Shown: positions 38,305 through 49,776, counted from the stretch's first letter. The stretch is DNA of 64,000 bases from Terana coerulea (GCA_024811115.1 JAKOGH010000806.1:1-64000); one strand, 5' to 3'. Notes: generated from the sequence alone by a model not told the origin. Numbers and translations are program-made.

Positions 38305-39372
38305 ATGGCCTCCAACACCCTCGCATTTCCCGCCGCGTCCTCCGCTGGCCCGCCCCCTGCGGCGGCGGGCACGTCCGCGGTGTCGCTGCCGCCGCACCCG
38401 TCTGCGCTCGCGCTCGCGTGCCACACCAGCGCGGTGGAGGTGTGCGACACCGTGTACAGCGCCTCGCTGTCGTCGTGGGACGCCGTCGCGCGGTTCTACG
38501 AGCCGCACGCGACGTACGAGAACCCGTTCGTGACCGCGAGCTCGCGCGCGCTGCTCGCCGACATCCACACGGTCGCGGCGCAGCTGGCGACGGTCGACGT
38601 GCCGCGGCCCGTCGCGGTGCTGCACGCGCTGTTTGGCATGCAGCGGCAGGCGCTGTGGACGGACCCGTGGTTCCGAGCTCTGAAGGTTTGGAGCGAGATG
38701 GGCGACGTGTGTGAAAGCGAAAGTTTCGGTGAGTCGCGGTGCTGTGGCTCTGGTTACAGGGAGGCACGGCGCGTCGAGGGCCACGTCGCTGTCTTCTTTT
38801 TTCATTGGACTTTGGCTAAAATTGCATTAGATGGACATCGGAAGGTCGTGGTCGAACACACCCTCCACGTACTGCTTCTGCCCGGCTTGCACTCTTCGAA
38901 GGACCACCATCCGATGGTTGCAACTACGCAGCCAGAAGCTCCGTCGAACCGTACACTCTCTCTGCCCTCCACGGCGCTGCAACAGGTCGCACATCATTCC
39001 ACGCTCGGCCTGGACCTGTCCCTGCCCTCCCCCTTCCATCTCCGCCTCCCAATCACCTCGCGGTTATCCTTCAACGACGCGGGCAAGATCACCTACCATC
39101 GCGACATTTGGGATGTCAAGGTGCGTTCTTTCATGAGCTGAGCCCCTCGTTACCGCAAACCAATCCACCATCGCTGACCCGGCTCACAGGATCTGCTCGG
39201 CCTCGTCCCAGGCATGTCTCTCGCGCAGTGGATCAGCGGCCGGCTTGTCGCGCAGGGCATCAGGGGCGCCGTCTGGCTCGGACGGTCGCTCTTCTGGTCG
39301 CAGCCAGAAGACGCAGCCTCCGCCGTGGTCCGCCGGCAGCATACCACCGATGAAGAGAAGGGGCCTGCGTAG
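38305..39372 (+). CDS. NTF2/SnoaL-like domain protein
   Basis: Three-exon gene with all joins in phase. Starts MASNTLAFPAASS at 38305 (GACCATGG context), followed by a low-complexity Ala/Pro stretch. The domain then reads YSASLSSWDAVARFYEPHAT, YENPFVTASSRALLADIH, and after intron 1 (38729-38830) DGHRKVVVEHTLHVLLLPG. Exon 2 continues with LRLPITSRLSFNDAGKITYH. Exon 3, after an intron at 39120-39189, gives DIWDVKDLLGLVPGMSLAQW and an amphipathic C-terminus. The repeated W/F-Y-ENPF and 'KI..HRD.WD' features match NTF2-like small-ligand folds common in fungi. Catalytic function and ligand are unknown. No frame breaks. Confidence 0.68.
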
Positions 39373-42287
39373 AGCCGCGGCGTCAAGGCTGTGGAAACAT
39401 GGCAGGCTGTCTCCGTGCGCAACAGCCCGCGGCTCCCGTCGCAGACGGCTCTGCGGGGGTCTGTCGCATAGGGCTCGGACGACTGTCTGCTGGACCGTTC
39501 CGCCGCCTGCGATGGCTCTCACCGTCAAGTCTTCACGTACTCTATGGATGATACCCCGCACATCTCGTTGATTCCCAATCTGTTCCCGCACTCCGCCCTG
39601 TGATGTGCTGCAGTGTGTGTCGCTCTGTCAGCTCCGTCCAAACACTTCCTTTTCCTGCGACTTCGCGCACAGCCCATTGTATACGCCTGTTAACTCTCTG
39701 CAAACACTCGTCTGCTCCACAGATTCTTACGTTGTAGCTCAATGTTGTAGCATACTGCTGTCTCAATTCCATCAGCCTCTGCCATCTGTCTCGGTCCACT
39801 TATATGAACGGAGATCTCCTGCAGCCTCAGAACCTTGGCCATCGAAGCTAGTGTGATAATACAGGTGCAGAGTCTACTCGTGTGGGATGGACTACGTTAT
39901 CGTCAATCAATCGCCTCACATTCGGCCGTTGCGTTTCACGGAGCCTGTTCATAATCGCATTTGGGAGAAAACTGCAAAACATCCGCCGATGCGGTCAGCT
40001 TGGCAGTGCACAAAACCCCTATGCCCTGTTTCACCCTCCGAACACTGGGAGGACTGCAGGATGCGCTTTGGGACATCCCCGTGCACGCGTGGCATCCACC
40101 AGATCACACACAGTGGGCAGGCTCTGCCGCAGGCCCGAGAGCACGGCGTGCGGGCGTGCGTGCGTGCGGCGTACCTTGACGACGTCGTGGCGTCTTCGAC
40201 TTCGGATGGGAGCCATCACCAGATCGCACGGGGCCCCCTGCGAAGGCGGAAGCGATGCATCTCATCGCGAGGCAGCATCCGCGCAGGCGCTGCTGGCAGA
40301 TTGCGCTGGTTTAGGCTGCGTGGCGGGGCGCGCGTCCGCGTCCGCGTGGCGCTGCATCACGGCACGGGGGCGCGGTGACGGGACGGCGCGCAGCCAGGCA
40401 CGCGGGGGGCGGGGGGCTGGGCCGCGGGCCCAGCTCGGCGTGTCTGCGCGAGTGCAGCGAGCGGGGGTGCGCTTGGCTGCCCTGGACGTGAGCACCGTCG
40501 CAGTGGTGACTGTGGGGCGCACCATCAGCGCCGCAGCCTCTCAGGCTCGCTGCTCTGGATAAGCTCGCGCAGAACCGGTCGAGGCTGTTCAGGGGAAGAA
40601 CGTCCGCTGCTTCGCAAGCGTCTTCGCGAACGCTGCCATCTGGCCTCCCGCACTGGCACGTCCGCTGGGGCAGGACGGTGCGTAAGGGGATCGTCGATGC
40701 GGCTGAAACCCGCCGTGGCTGGCGTAAGCTCTACGCTCGAGGCCGACGCCAGTGCAGAACCGTTCACCCCACACAACCGTGAGCTTATCCTATTCTCGAC
40801 CCCTGCAGTGGGGGCCTGGTGAGCTATCGGTGGGTGGACGTTCAGCCGCACACGGACAGACGCTGCGGGATGCGTTTCAGATACATGATGCATGGCGCGG
40901 AACCACAGGAAAGGGCCCACGCACCCTATTCACGTCGGTCATCAGCGGAGTGGCTTCCGCATGATAACTTCCAAGTATCAGGACGCGCCTGGGAGGCGGC
41001 CGGCGAAATGGGTGCGCATGATCATGATGACATCTCTCAGAAGGCGTGAGGCAATGTCGTCCGGAAACCTACTTTAATTGTAAGTGCCTGGACATAGAGC
41101 GGCGCCGTCCTGGCCCTGGGAGAGCCTCGGACCGCTTGCAGGCGCACCGCTCCCACCGCGCAAGGGGTCTGACAAACGGCTGTCAAGGCGGGATCCCATG
41201 TACCTAGAGTCTCGGGGCGACCCTTAGCTCCGGTAGGAGTACTTTGAGTTCAAAACATACGGGAGGTTCGCGTTGGGCTTGAGTGGCCAGGAGATGCCCC
41301 GGCTTGCCTCCGAGTCGTCGTCGTGACTTTGCAGCGCTGTGACGGCGGGAGCAGGATGATAATAGCCAAAGCCTGGAAGAAATGAAAGGTTACGCTTGGA
41401 TAAAAGATTAATACCCTAAATGCTATCTCCCGTCCGTACTATATTAATGAAGAGAGGGCATGCGGTTAGTACTGACTCGGTGGATGATGAAGGTTGCTGG
41501 AAAGGGTAAACGCAGGGCTAGTTTTCTGACCCGACGCTTACCCAAAAAGGACACCGGCCTGGTGGCGCTTGATGCATGATGGGTTGATCCGTCATAGCGT
41601 CACACAACCTTACTCTTCCAATACTTTCATTGTAAAGGGGCCCATGAGGTGGCAAATACATTCGCCTCCTATCGCCAGTTCATGAGCGACAATTCTTGCT
41701 ACAACGGCGTACTGGGGTACTAAGCATTGGCTAGTAAATATCACAAACATTCATGAACAAGAGCTCACCGCTCTGTTGTCACTACACAGGATACATGACA
41801 CAATGACTGTACAAAGATAATACAGCAGGGTCTTGGGCCAGTACATGTGATGACAAGCTATCACGGTATCCCGATGCTGTCTGCCTTGGCCAATTGTGCA
41901 GCGTGCTCCATGAACACTATGCCTGCAGTGGGTCGGGCATTACTGTACATTAATGACCTGGCAGGGGCCGGTTGTGACTGTGACATTTTGCAACGATCCG
42001 GATGAGCGGCAGCAGGGTCGAGGGCCTGTGACATGGCTCCAGATAGCCTGCTCACCACCAGTCTCTGGAAGCAAGTTTGGTGTCTGCTCACTGTTATTTG
42101 GCTGTTATTGTGCAGCATCTACCATAAATACGCCGTTCGAGAGCGTTGAGTGGGAAAGAAGGCTCATTGCGCCGCAGGCTCGAACGGGGTAAGGACTTAT
42201 CTGTCACAAACCGGCGGACCCCTCTGTGACCGGTGACAAAAACCCGGATAGCGGACAGGCGGGACCCCTGTGATGTGTGACACCCTG
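39373..42287. other. 2.9 kb intergenic interval, no gene recognised
   Basis: Separates the NTF2-like gene from the RAI1-like array. Open frames around 39.6-40.9 kb overlap on both strands and lack motifs. Between 41.05 and 41.86 kb even spurious open frames are absent, so coding there is unlikely. No repeats or RNA genes were identified. Confidence 0.45.
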
Positions 42288-42924
42288 TCAGGTCATTAAT
42301 GTACAGTAGTCGAGGAGCGTTGAACCTCCGGGTGCAAATTGTATAGGTTGCCTTGGTGCGCTAGGGCCGTCCACACCTCCCCCAGAAGCATAGGGGCTGA
42401 TCAGAGCCCTGGCCGCGCAGAATTCACGCAGCTTCGTGAGAATTGAATACGCTTTCCGGTATCTTGTCTGCACGGTCTGTGGACTGCGCTCCAGGGTTTT
42501 CAATGGAATCCAGCTATGCCTGACCAGCCTGTATTCGTCCGGGTTATTGTCCCGGTATCCTACGTAAATTGCTGGGATACCGATGAGATGAGCCTGGAAC
42601 CACCATTTCCGGTTGCTTTACAAGACTTGATTAGCGCAAAGGAGGAGTATTGTGCTGCGGCTACATACGTGGAAAACCTGCTGAGACTTCTATTATGCCG
42701 GTGAGTCTTAAGCTCTACGAGATTCTTGGAGGTGCCATCGTATGAGCCTGCCAGTGGATGAGTCAATGTCAGCGGCAGTTCGTTTTGAAGATAATCCACT
42801 CACCCTTTACACAATCTATCTCCGCGCCGAACACTAGCCGCAGCTCCATGAATGAACGGGCAACAATACAGACCCACTCGTCTAATCGGGGCACGAGCTC
42901 ATACTGGTCGGTGCATCTTCTCGA

Positions 42925-43282
42925 TAGTGATTGGCAAGGGTAAACCCTCTATGCTCAGAGGGCAACCCTTACCCTTACCCTTCAATACCCTTACCCTCAT
43001 GAAGGGTAAGGGTTAAGGCTACCCTTCAAACCCTTGCCAAAATAGGCTGAAAATGGTGCTTTAAGTGCCTTTCCTACTTACTTATAATGTCAGTCTTCCA
43101 TTTGAGTGGCTTGCATTGGTATAGAAAGCACTTACAACACTTGCAGCTTTCTCTAGCAATATACCTAGCACTTGAATACAGACCCCTGCCAGACAAGGGT
43201 TAACTTTCCTCAACCCTTACCCTTACCCTCTGTACCCTTACCCTTAACCCTTGGAGGGTTTGCAAACCCCTGCCTGTCACTA
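42925..43282. mobile_element. hAT-like MITE, 358 bp, inserted in an exon of RAI1-like paralogue A
   Basis: Imperfect inverted termini: left TAGTGATTGGCAAGGG (from 42925), right complement TAGTGACAGGCAGGGG (ending 43282), each followed by an AAACCCTC-like stretch. Flanks are TCTCTCGA (43283-43290) and TCTTCTCGA (42916-42924), identical except for one extra T, i.e. an 8-bp target duplication. TIRs beginning TAGTG plus an 8-bp duplication suggest the hAT superfamily. The interior is dominated by (CCCTTA) repeats in both orientations, including an 11-bp stem hairpin at 42987-43013. There is no coding capacity. Confidence 0.78.
42987..43013. repeat. Hairpin of CCCTTA/TAAGGG repeats inside the MITE
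   Basis: ACCCTTACCCT and AGGGTAAGGGT are perfect 11-base complements around a CATGA loop. More copies of the hexamer lie at 42965-42980 and 43210-43255. The unit TAAGGG differs from the fungal telomere unit TTAGGG. Confidence 0.75.
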
Positions 43283-43938
43283 TCTCTCGAAGGCGTAACT
43301 GCAGGCATAGACTCAGCTGGTAGTGTAGGAAAACACACGCGGAGATGACCGCACCCATGGTAACCCGAAAACAATTGCCCTCGGTAAACTCTACAAGGCG
43401 GGATTTTGAGCTCAATATATGCACGTCAACTATAAACGGGATAAATGCTTACATTCCAGGATGTTTGTCCACTTCTTCGAGGTATAGCGTGCCGCTAAGA
43501 TACGAGAAACGGATAGTCGTCTTGTCACCGAGCATCAATCTGTGACAGTAATACCGATCAGTTCAAGACCAAGCCAGGCTCGAAGTTACTTACTTCTTGA
43601 GAATACCGCGCCAGGTGACGACGTCTGCTTCACAAAGTTGCTGCTTGGCACCGTGGGCGAGACAAGCTCCTATGAGACTGTTCCGGTTTCTCGGATGGCC
43701 CACTTCGGCGTTTCCCTTGTTCCGATCCATGAACATGCCCAGTCCGTCGCGCAATCGGGTACCAGAAAACGGTTCTCCGAACTGAGCCAGATTCGAGAGA
43801 TCGTAGCGTATGCTACCGCTCAAGGCATCTTTCGAGTAGTGCGCGATATGCTGTATCGGTCCCAGAACCAATGTGGCGGGTGGCGGCAGTGGTATCGGCC
43901 CGGCTTGCGCTGTCTACGGGCAATATGAAATCAGACAT

Positions 43939-44439
43939 GCCAGAGTGTCAATATCATAGCTGAGCGTCCACTCACCAACCATCGTACTTGCACGGAGCGA
44001 GATACTTGCTCGAGGCAGACGCGCTTTGGAAAGCGTGCTCGCGATGCTGCATGATTAGATCCTCTGATCAACAGAACAGCCTACACAATACTTGCGAGCT
44101 ATGGGCACGCAGCCTATCATGTAGGCCATCCGACTTGAGGTCAATGTCTGCGCCACACAAGCGGTGAATGGTTCACGACGCGGTCAGGATATACGCAGAG
44201 GATAAGATGGGAGACGCGGGGCGGCGTGGGGCGTCGAGCGCCTTTTATGTCAGCACACCGCGATGCACACACGTTCTTGCGGACTTTCTTCGTTCTGTCT
44301 ACCCGCAGAAAAGGAGCAGCAATGGTAAGCATGATCAAGGCCTCGAGTACGATTACATGGCGCAGAAGTCCAAAATTGCAAGAACACGCTGCAGCTTGCA
44401 TGATGGTGTCCAGCTAGCGGTCGATCGATATATGGTAAC
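43939..44439. other. Spacer between RAI1-like paralogues A and B
   Basis: 500 bp holding the promoter side of copy A and the 3' side of copy B. Short open frames here are out of register with the family motifs. Nothing else recognised. Confidence 0.4.
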
Positions 44440-45860
44440 TTATTTTTTTGTCGGACGTACGGAAGATTGCTTGACCCCTTCTTCACCCTGGTAATGTACT
44501 TTGTGTTCCTGTTCAGGGGATTCAGCATCGCAAGCATTGAAAGTAGCCGGATACGTACAAAAGCCTTCCAGTGGTGTGCGTGCCAGCACGGCAGCGTGCT
44601 TGGCAGATAGGAGGCCTTCTGTGTCAGGCCGCCTAGTGGTCTTCTTCGGTAGCGGGAGTCCCTCAATCGTGCCTCGAGATACGCTGACCACCCAGACGCC
44701 GTGTCTGGTGTTCACCTCTGTTTGATTAGAGGCAGCGAACTCCCGCAGTCTTGTCAAGACGTTGTGGGCGTAACAGTGGCCAATCGCGAGAGACCACCCG
44801 TCTTTTGCGTTCGACTCATGTATCCTTTCCAGTGGAAATGACCTGGTCTTCACAAGACGGCCTTGATCCCAATAGCCAACGAATATCTCAGGCACGTCCA
44901 GCAGATGCGATTGCACAAACCACTTTCTCTTCTTACTGGAAGCGCATTCGTAAGCATCCGCTGCAGTAGTCCGAATGGTATAGGGCACGCAAACTCACTG
45001 GACTCGACTGGCGGACTTGCTCATCTTTAGTTCGACGAAGTGACTTGACGTGCCGTCGTATTCACCTATGCCGCCGGGCGTGGTTACATTCAGTATCCTT
45101 CCATGCCCACATGTTCACATACGGACGTCGCACCTCTAACGCAGTCGACCTCGCCGCCAAACACGATGTTCAGTTCGCCCAGCGAACGAGACACGATGCA
45201 TTTCCAGAGCGCCAGATCAGCGACACCGTGAGAGTTCTGGTTGCAGTAAGCCTCAAATGCATAGCTGTTGAGGTAGATGCACTGAGCAAAGCGCGTACAA
45301 TAGCCGTAAATGACGTACCCGTGATATCCTTCATGAAGTTGTACAAAGTTAAGCCTTTGAGCCGAGTGAACAAAGAGACTCATTCGGGGAACAATCAAGC
45401 GAAACGGACCTGCCAGGAGCGTCGTCTACTTCGCTGACATACAACGCACCTTCCACCAACGAGAATTCAAGGGAGCATCTCGTGCCCAGGATCAGCCTGT
45501 CCAAAAATGAACGAGACTGCCATACTGCAGAAGATTGGGCACTTACTTCGCAAGAAGACCCCGCCACATGACAACATCAGCCTCAAGCAGCCGTTGTGTA
45601 GCGCCTTTGGCTATACAAGCGGCGACGAGGTAGTTCAGCGGGACCGGATGGCCAAGCTGCAAATTTTTCCGGTGCCTCGCCACAAACTGCTCTCGTCCTC
45701 TGAGTAAATCCGCGCCAATTGGGGGCTCGCAGAACCGCGCAAGATCGGAGAGGTCATAGGCGACAGCGCCGGAATCGTTGCATGAATAATATGCGATGTG
45801 GTCTATGGGTCCCAATGTGACACCGGGTGAGGCAGGCTGTGAAGTGGTAAGTTCAGACAT
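44440..45860 (-). CDS. RAI1/DXO-like decapping nuclease paralogue B
   Basis: Middle member of the trio and the most intact. Rai1/DXO enzymes remove incomplete or non-canonical caps from RNA, using a PD-(D/E)XK-like active site. The ATG at 45860 gives MSELTTSQPASPGVTLGPID, then HIAYYSCNDSGAVAYDLSDL, LLEADVVMWRGLLAK (exon 1). Exon 2 gives LILGTRCSLEFSLVEGALYV. A later exon has YAFEAYCNQNSHGVADLALW, KCIVSRSLGELNIVFGGEVD (catalytic GEVD), then EYDGTSSHFVELKMSK (catalytic ELK). It ends with KKRKWFVQSHLLDVPEIFVG YRD-equivalent (YWDQ) and a long polar tail. A TATA-like box lies 38-48 bp upstream of the start. Introns carry GT-AG borders. Expression in other mushrooms of comparable paralogues is not something I can judge here. 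Confidence 0.8.
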
Positions 45861-46165
45861 TAGAAGGAGCACAAGAGTTGAAGTCCATCTGCGTGGTCTT
45901 TTATATAGCATCCACGCACGGGCGTCTTCCCACCGATTTGTGGACAAATTCCTTGAAGATGAGAATGGCGTGCTTGGCAAACTCGTGTACATGCCAATGT
46001 TCATTGCCCATGAATTTCTGTTAACTGTCGAGCATTCGGCAAATGTGTACACCGCAATGAAGTCCAAAAGACCCTCCAGGAGGCCGCCTTCTGCGATACA
46101 TTGTCCAATTAGTACTCCACGTCATATAGGTTGTAAGGAGTGACGCACGGACACTGTGGCTCCCA
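45861..46165. promoter_or_regulatory. Promoter of RAI1-like paralogue B and 3' flank of C
   Basis: 305 bp. Contains the TATA-like box of copy B at its near end. No coding signal of its own is evident. Confidence 0.4.
45898..45908 (-). promoter_or_regulatory. TATA-like box of RAI1-like paralogue B
   Basis: On the minus strand reads CTATATAAAAG, about 40 bp before the ATG at 45860, the usual distance for a core promoter with a very short leader. The other two copies lack an equally good match. Confidence 0.45.
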
Positions 46166-47453
46166 TCAGGAAGGAAGTAACTCCTGCGCCTGAGTAGCTG
46201 AAACCAAGCCATACCCAGACGACGCCTCTGTGCTTTCCCGCCGCTCAATGGGCCCAACTGCGCCTTTACCCACTGCGGTCGTCCATATCCCACCTGCAGC
46301 AGAAGAGCCTCGTGCGCTCTCAGCCTCGCAGAATCTGCGCAGCTGGACGATGATAGAATATGCCCTGCGGTAAGCCTCCGTAACCTCTTGCCCAGTCTGC
46401 ATCTCGCTCAGAGGTATCCATTTTGTCTGTGTGAGCTTGTTAGTGGCCTTGTCCCGATAGCCAACGAAGATAGCCGGGATGTCCATGAGGTAGGACTGGA
46501 GGAACCATTTCTTCTTATTTCTAGCGCGTGGTGGCTTCAGTGTGGAGCGTAGCTTTAGCAGTGTATGCAAGTACCCACTTCATGGATGCCCCTATCTGCA
46601 TCGTCTTCAGCTCTACGAAATTCTCTGATGTACCGTTGTACTCCCCTGAGAGAGAATAAGCACATGATTCTTTTGTTGACGAGGCAAGGGATTCTACATA
46701 CCTTTCACGCAGTCCACTTCCGCGCCGAACACTAAGCGCAAGTCGCCGAGCGTGCGCGTGACGATGCAGCACCATTGGCTTATCGTAGCAGCGGACTTTG
46801 TTTGCGAACTATCAGGCGCCGCGCACAAAGCTTCAAATGCGTATCTGCGACGTTTGGAGCTGGTTAGGCATGCAACCCTTTACTTCAATAGAAAATTCTA
46901 CCCTGGGTATCCGTGGTCTAATTGCCCTGCAAATGGTCTGAGCAATGCTCATCGTGAGGATGTGAAGTGCGTGAACCAGATCTAGCGTCGACTCACTTGC
47001 CAGGACTTTTGTCAATCTCCTCGACGTACAAGCTATCCCTCAGCCATGAGAACCTGATGTGAGCCTTCTCGCCACGCATCAACCTACACACGCCGAGACT
47101 GTTAGCGTTTGATGCTCTCGTTGACGTCTTCGGACCCACTTATTGAGTAAACCTCGCCAAGTGACGATGCTGGCTTCTTGAAGTTGGCTCTTCGCACCTT
47201 GCTGAAGACATGCGTCTATCACATTATCCAATGGTTTCGGATGCCCTACGAGAACATCTTTCCGATACTTTCTCACAAATGCCCATTTACCCTGGAGTAG
47301 GTCGGCTCCTATGCGGGGTTCTTGAAATCTTGCGAGACTGGAGAGGTCATGCCGTACGGCCCCGGATGCATCGCAGGAATAATGCGCAAGGTGCTCGATC
47401 GAGCCTAGTTGTATTGGGGTGGGTACGGCGACTGCCTGAAGCGCGCCTTTCAA
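46166..47453 (-). CDS. RAI1/DXO-like decapping nuclease paralogue C, start codon unclear
   Basis: Third copy. Exon 1 has PTPIQLGSIEHLAHYS, DLSSLARFQEPRIGADLLQ, LQEASIVTWRGLLNK. Exon 2: LMRGEKAHIRFSWLRDSLYV with EEIDKSPGK. Exon 3: RRYAFEALCAAPD, WCCIVTRTLGDLRLVFGAEV DC-KG. Then EYNGTSENFVELKTMQI, KKKWFLQSYLMDIPAIFVGY and the helical end AYRRAYSIIVQLRRFCEAES. Both Rai1 catalytic-type motifs (AEVD, ELK) are intact. No in-frame ATG exists: the position that aligns with the ATG of copy B is TTG (47453), directly preceded by an in-frame TAG. Either a short upstream exon is spliced on, with that TAG as acceptor, or initiation is lost. Treated as a gene with an unresolved 5' end. Confidence 0.72.
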
Positions 47454-48047
47454 CTAGGCGATTTAGTTATAAATGAGCGTTACAACGTAAGTCTGGAGGG
47501 AACTAAAGACAAACGTCTTGGAGATGGTAAGTGCAACATCGGTATATCATCAAGACAGTATTAACCCACTGTTTAACTGCATACTACCTCAAAAACACAG
47601 AATAAACCGGGGAGATGTTGATGTCTTTGTCACAACAGAGGATGTGGTAAGGATAAGAGGGCTGAGCGACAGCATCGATACAACACAATTCTAGGCGCCT
47701 GACCGGAGTGTGGTGAGAAAGGAAGACGGCAAGACGTAAATGTACCATGAGCGTGCCGCAACGACGGTGCACCGACTACGATACTCACTGCGGATGTATC
47801 AGCAAGAGAATCATTTAAGCAGAAGAATTACGATTGCTCACTGGCATGGGAACGTGGTCGTACACCTACGCCGCGGGAACCCTTACACTGACCACGCTCA
47901 CTGGCAAAAGCATTACTACGAGAAGCCAAGAGAGGTAGAATTGCACTAAGCAAGATCCTTTATAGGTGGCAATTATACGACAGTATCATCAGCATCTGCA
48001 CATATCCCAGATAAAACGGTAGCAATGTAGCACACACTGGGCCACGT
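47454..48047. other. Intergenic upstream of RAI1-like C and downstream of the acyltransferase
   Basis: About 600 bp. It may hide the first exon and promoter of paralogue C. A minus-strand ATG at 47562 could start such an exon, but I found no in-phase donor. Other short frames have no motifs. Confidence 0.4.
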
Positions 48048-49257
48048 CTATTGTCCCGGACGGCCTACGAGCACCATTCCCTCGTCCTCCTCCGTCTCTA
48101 CTCCCGCCTCGCTTCCTTCATGCCGGCTTGAATGTGACGAGAAGTCCTCCGAGAAATTAGTGGATGCGCGACTTTCCGACCGGGATGCTGGTAGTGCAGG
48201 GCTGGGAGGAGTTATGTCACCAGAATCGGTGACGGGAGAGAGTGCCGAGGTGATCTTCTCCTCCTTCTCGAGTGCGGGTTCAGAAGAGCGGGATTGAGCA
48301 GTGTTTGGCTCTTTTCCAGAAGTCGGAGATACCACTGGCACGGAGATTTCGCGCAGTGCCTGAACCATCATATCGCGAACGCGAGCGGACAAGTCGCTCA
48401 CATCGGCGGACGTGAGGTCGGTGGTGGGGATGGGAGGCAGAACTATGAAAGCAGTCACGGGTGCCGTTAGACACAGCATAAGTAGTGCGGTAGACTGAGA
48501 CATACCCTTGACTCTGATCGTTCCACTCTCGAAAACACCCTTTCTGTACAATCGCCAATAGTTTTCACATACGACCGGGACAATCGGAATACCTGCTTCG
48601 ACAGCCATGTGGAACGCGCCTTTCTTGAAGGGCAGCATGTCGTGATGTTCGCGCATCGAACGCGTTCCTTCGGGGAACATCCAGAGGGACGTATGCCGAG
48701 CTTTGATGGTCTCGCCTGCGGCGGTCAAGGACTGCACGGCTTTCGAGTTGTTTCCCCGGTCGATGAAGACCGCGCCAGAGAGTGCCATCCACTGGCCCAG
48801 CAAAGGCAGCCACTGCACCTCTTTCTTCGCCATGATAGACGTGCGTTTTGGGAACATCCTAGACGACGATTCTCGCGTCAGTGCATCGGGACATCGGTGG
48901 AAGGACGTACCTGCCCAGATACAATATGTCGAGCATACTTTGGTGGTTGCCCACAAGAATAGCTGGACGCGTCTCCAGATGCTCCTCCCCCTCTAAAATG
49001 ATCTTAATTCCTAGTATCCGGCTAGCGAGAGCATAAAAACTCCTCGCCACTACGTAGTTGACGTTGTACGTGTTGCCAGTCACATTCATTCCCACCGCGA
49101 CGAAAAGACCCCAAAACGAGCATATTCCCAGTGTTGAGAGGTAGGTTGTGAGTCGTACATAGTATCGCGCGACCGGGGAAGCATTTGAGAGGGTGTGTAG
49201 GGCGAAGACGGGGAGTGAAAGGTAGGCGAGAGGCTTGATCAAGCTGAAGACCGACAT
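48048..49257 (-). CDS. 1-acyl-sn-glycerol-3-phosphate acyltransferase (LPAAT, PlsC/Slc1 family)
   Basis: Makes phosphatidic acid from lysophosphatidic acid at the ER or lipid-droplet membrane. The ATG at 49257 gives MSVFSLIKPLAYLSLPVFAL, with two N-terminal hydrophobic segments (second: TYLSTLGICSFWGLFVAVG). Acyltransferase motifs appear in order: NHQSMLD (HX4D, catalytic), FIDRGNN (motif II-like), FPEGTRS (substrate binding) and AGIPIVPVVCENY (motif IV-like). Two or three short introns interrupt the gene, one between LYLGR and MFPKRTSIMAKK. The C-terminus extends about 90 residues beyond the enzyme domain as a Ser/Glu-rich tail ending EEDEGMVLVGRPGQ, longer than yeast Slc1. No frame breaks. 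Confidence 0.9.
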
Positions 49258-49776
49258 CGTCGAGGATCTTGACTGGGACAGCGACGAGTGTGATAGAGGT
49301 AGTGGAGAGAGGCGTAGAGCGCAGACCAGGCGCAGGTGAGCTTTTGAGACCAGACGGCCAAATCAGTCTCGATGGGGGTGGAGGACACGACAACACTTCG
49401 CCCAAGCGGGCAGCTGCGTCCGAGCAGCCGCCTGCACACGCATGTTGCACGTTCCGTCCTACCACCATCCTCCAAACCGAGTCTGGCTTGGCCACTCAAA
49501 GGTCCTTTCGCGGCACTCAGGGACGGACAGATAATTACTATGGATAAGGCATACATCGTGGTATGGAACGCTGTTCAATATTCACTACCTGCAAGGGGTC
49601 ATGCCCCCGACCGTCATATAATTAAATGCACTCCCGTGAATCTGACGTTGGGTAAAACAGCCGATGTTGTTATACGTACCAGGGCGAGTAATACAGTGAC
49701 AGAATCTGTTTGTTCAAAAAAACCCGACTTCAGAGCCAAGTACGTATCTGGCAAAAGTAGAGTCTCATGCAACTCC
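49258..49776. promoter_or_regulatory. Interval between LPAAT start and P450 stop
   Basis: About 520 bp that must contain the LPAAT promoter and the P450 3' UTR, since both genes read left on the minus strand. No further gene is recognised. Confidence 0.4.

Larger units (their letters stand above)
42288..43938 (-). pseudogene. RAI1/DXO-like decapping nuclease paralogue A, exon interrupted by a MITE
   Basis: First (most 3' on the minus strand) member of a tandem trio. Conserved blocks: LGPIQHIAHYS, DLSNLAQFGEP, CEADVVTWRGILKK, then exon 2 LMLGDKTTIRFSYLSGTLYL. Exon 3 starts YAFE at about 43290-43303 and is cut there by the 358-bp MITE. It resumes as CTDQYELVPRLDEWVCIVA and carries the catalytic-type motif LRLVFGAEIDCVKG, then SYDGTSKNLVELKT in the following exon, then WWFQAHLIGIPAIYVGYRD and a C-terminal helix region (RKAYSILTKLREFCAA). 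Rai1 family metal ligands (E/D of AEID, E and K of ELK) are present. The likely start, MSDF at 43938, is one base out of frame with the rest (GGG/CCC run at 43899-43901). Two lesions make function unlikely. Confidence 0.75.

Noticed and set aside
42965..43255. Interstitial telomere tract
   Set aside because: The unit is CCCTTA/TAAGGG, not CCCTAA/TTAGGG, it occurs in both orientations and it lies wholly inside a MITE.
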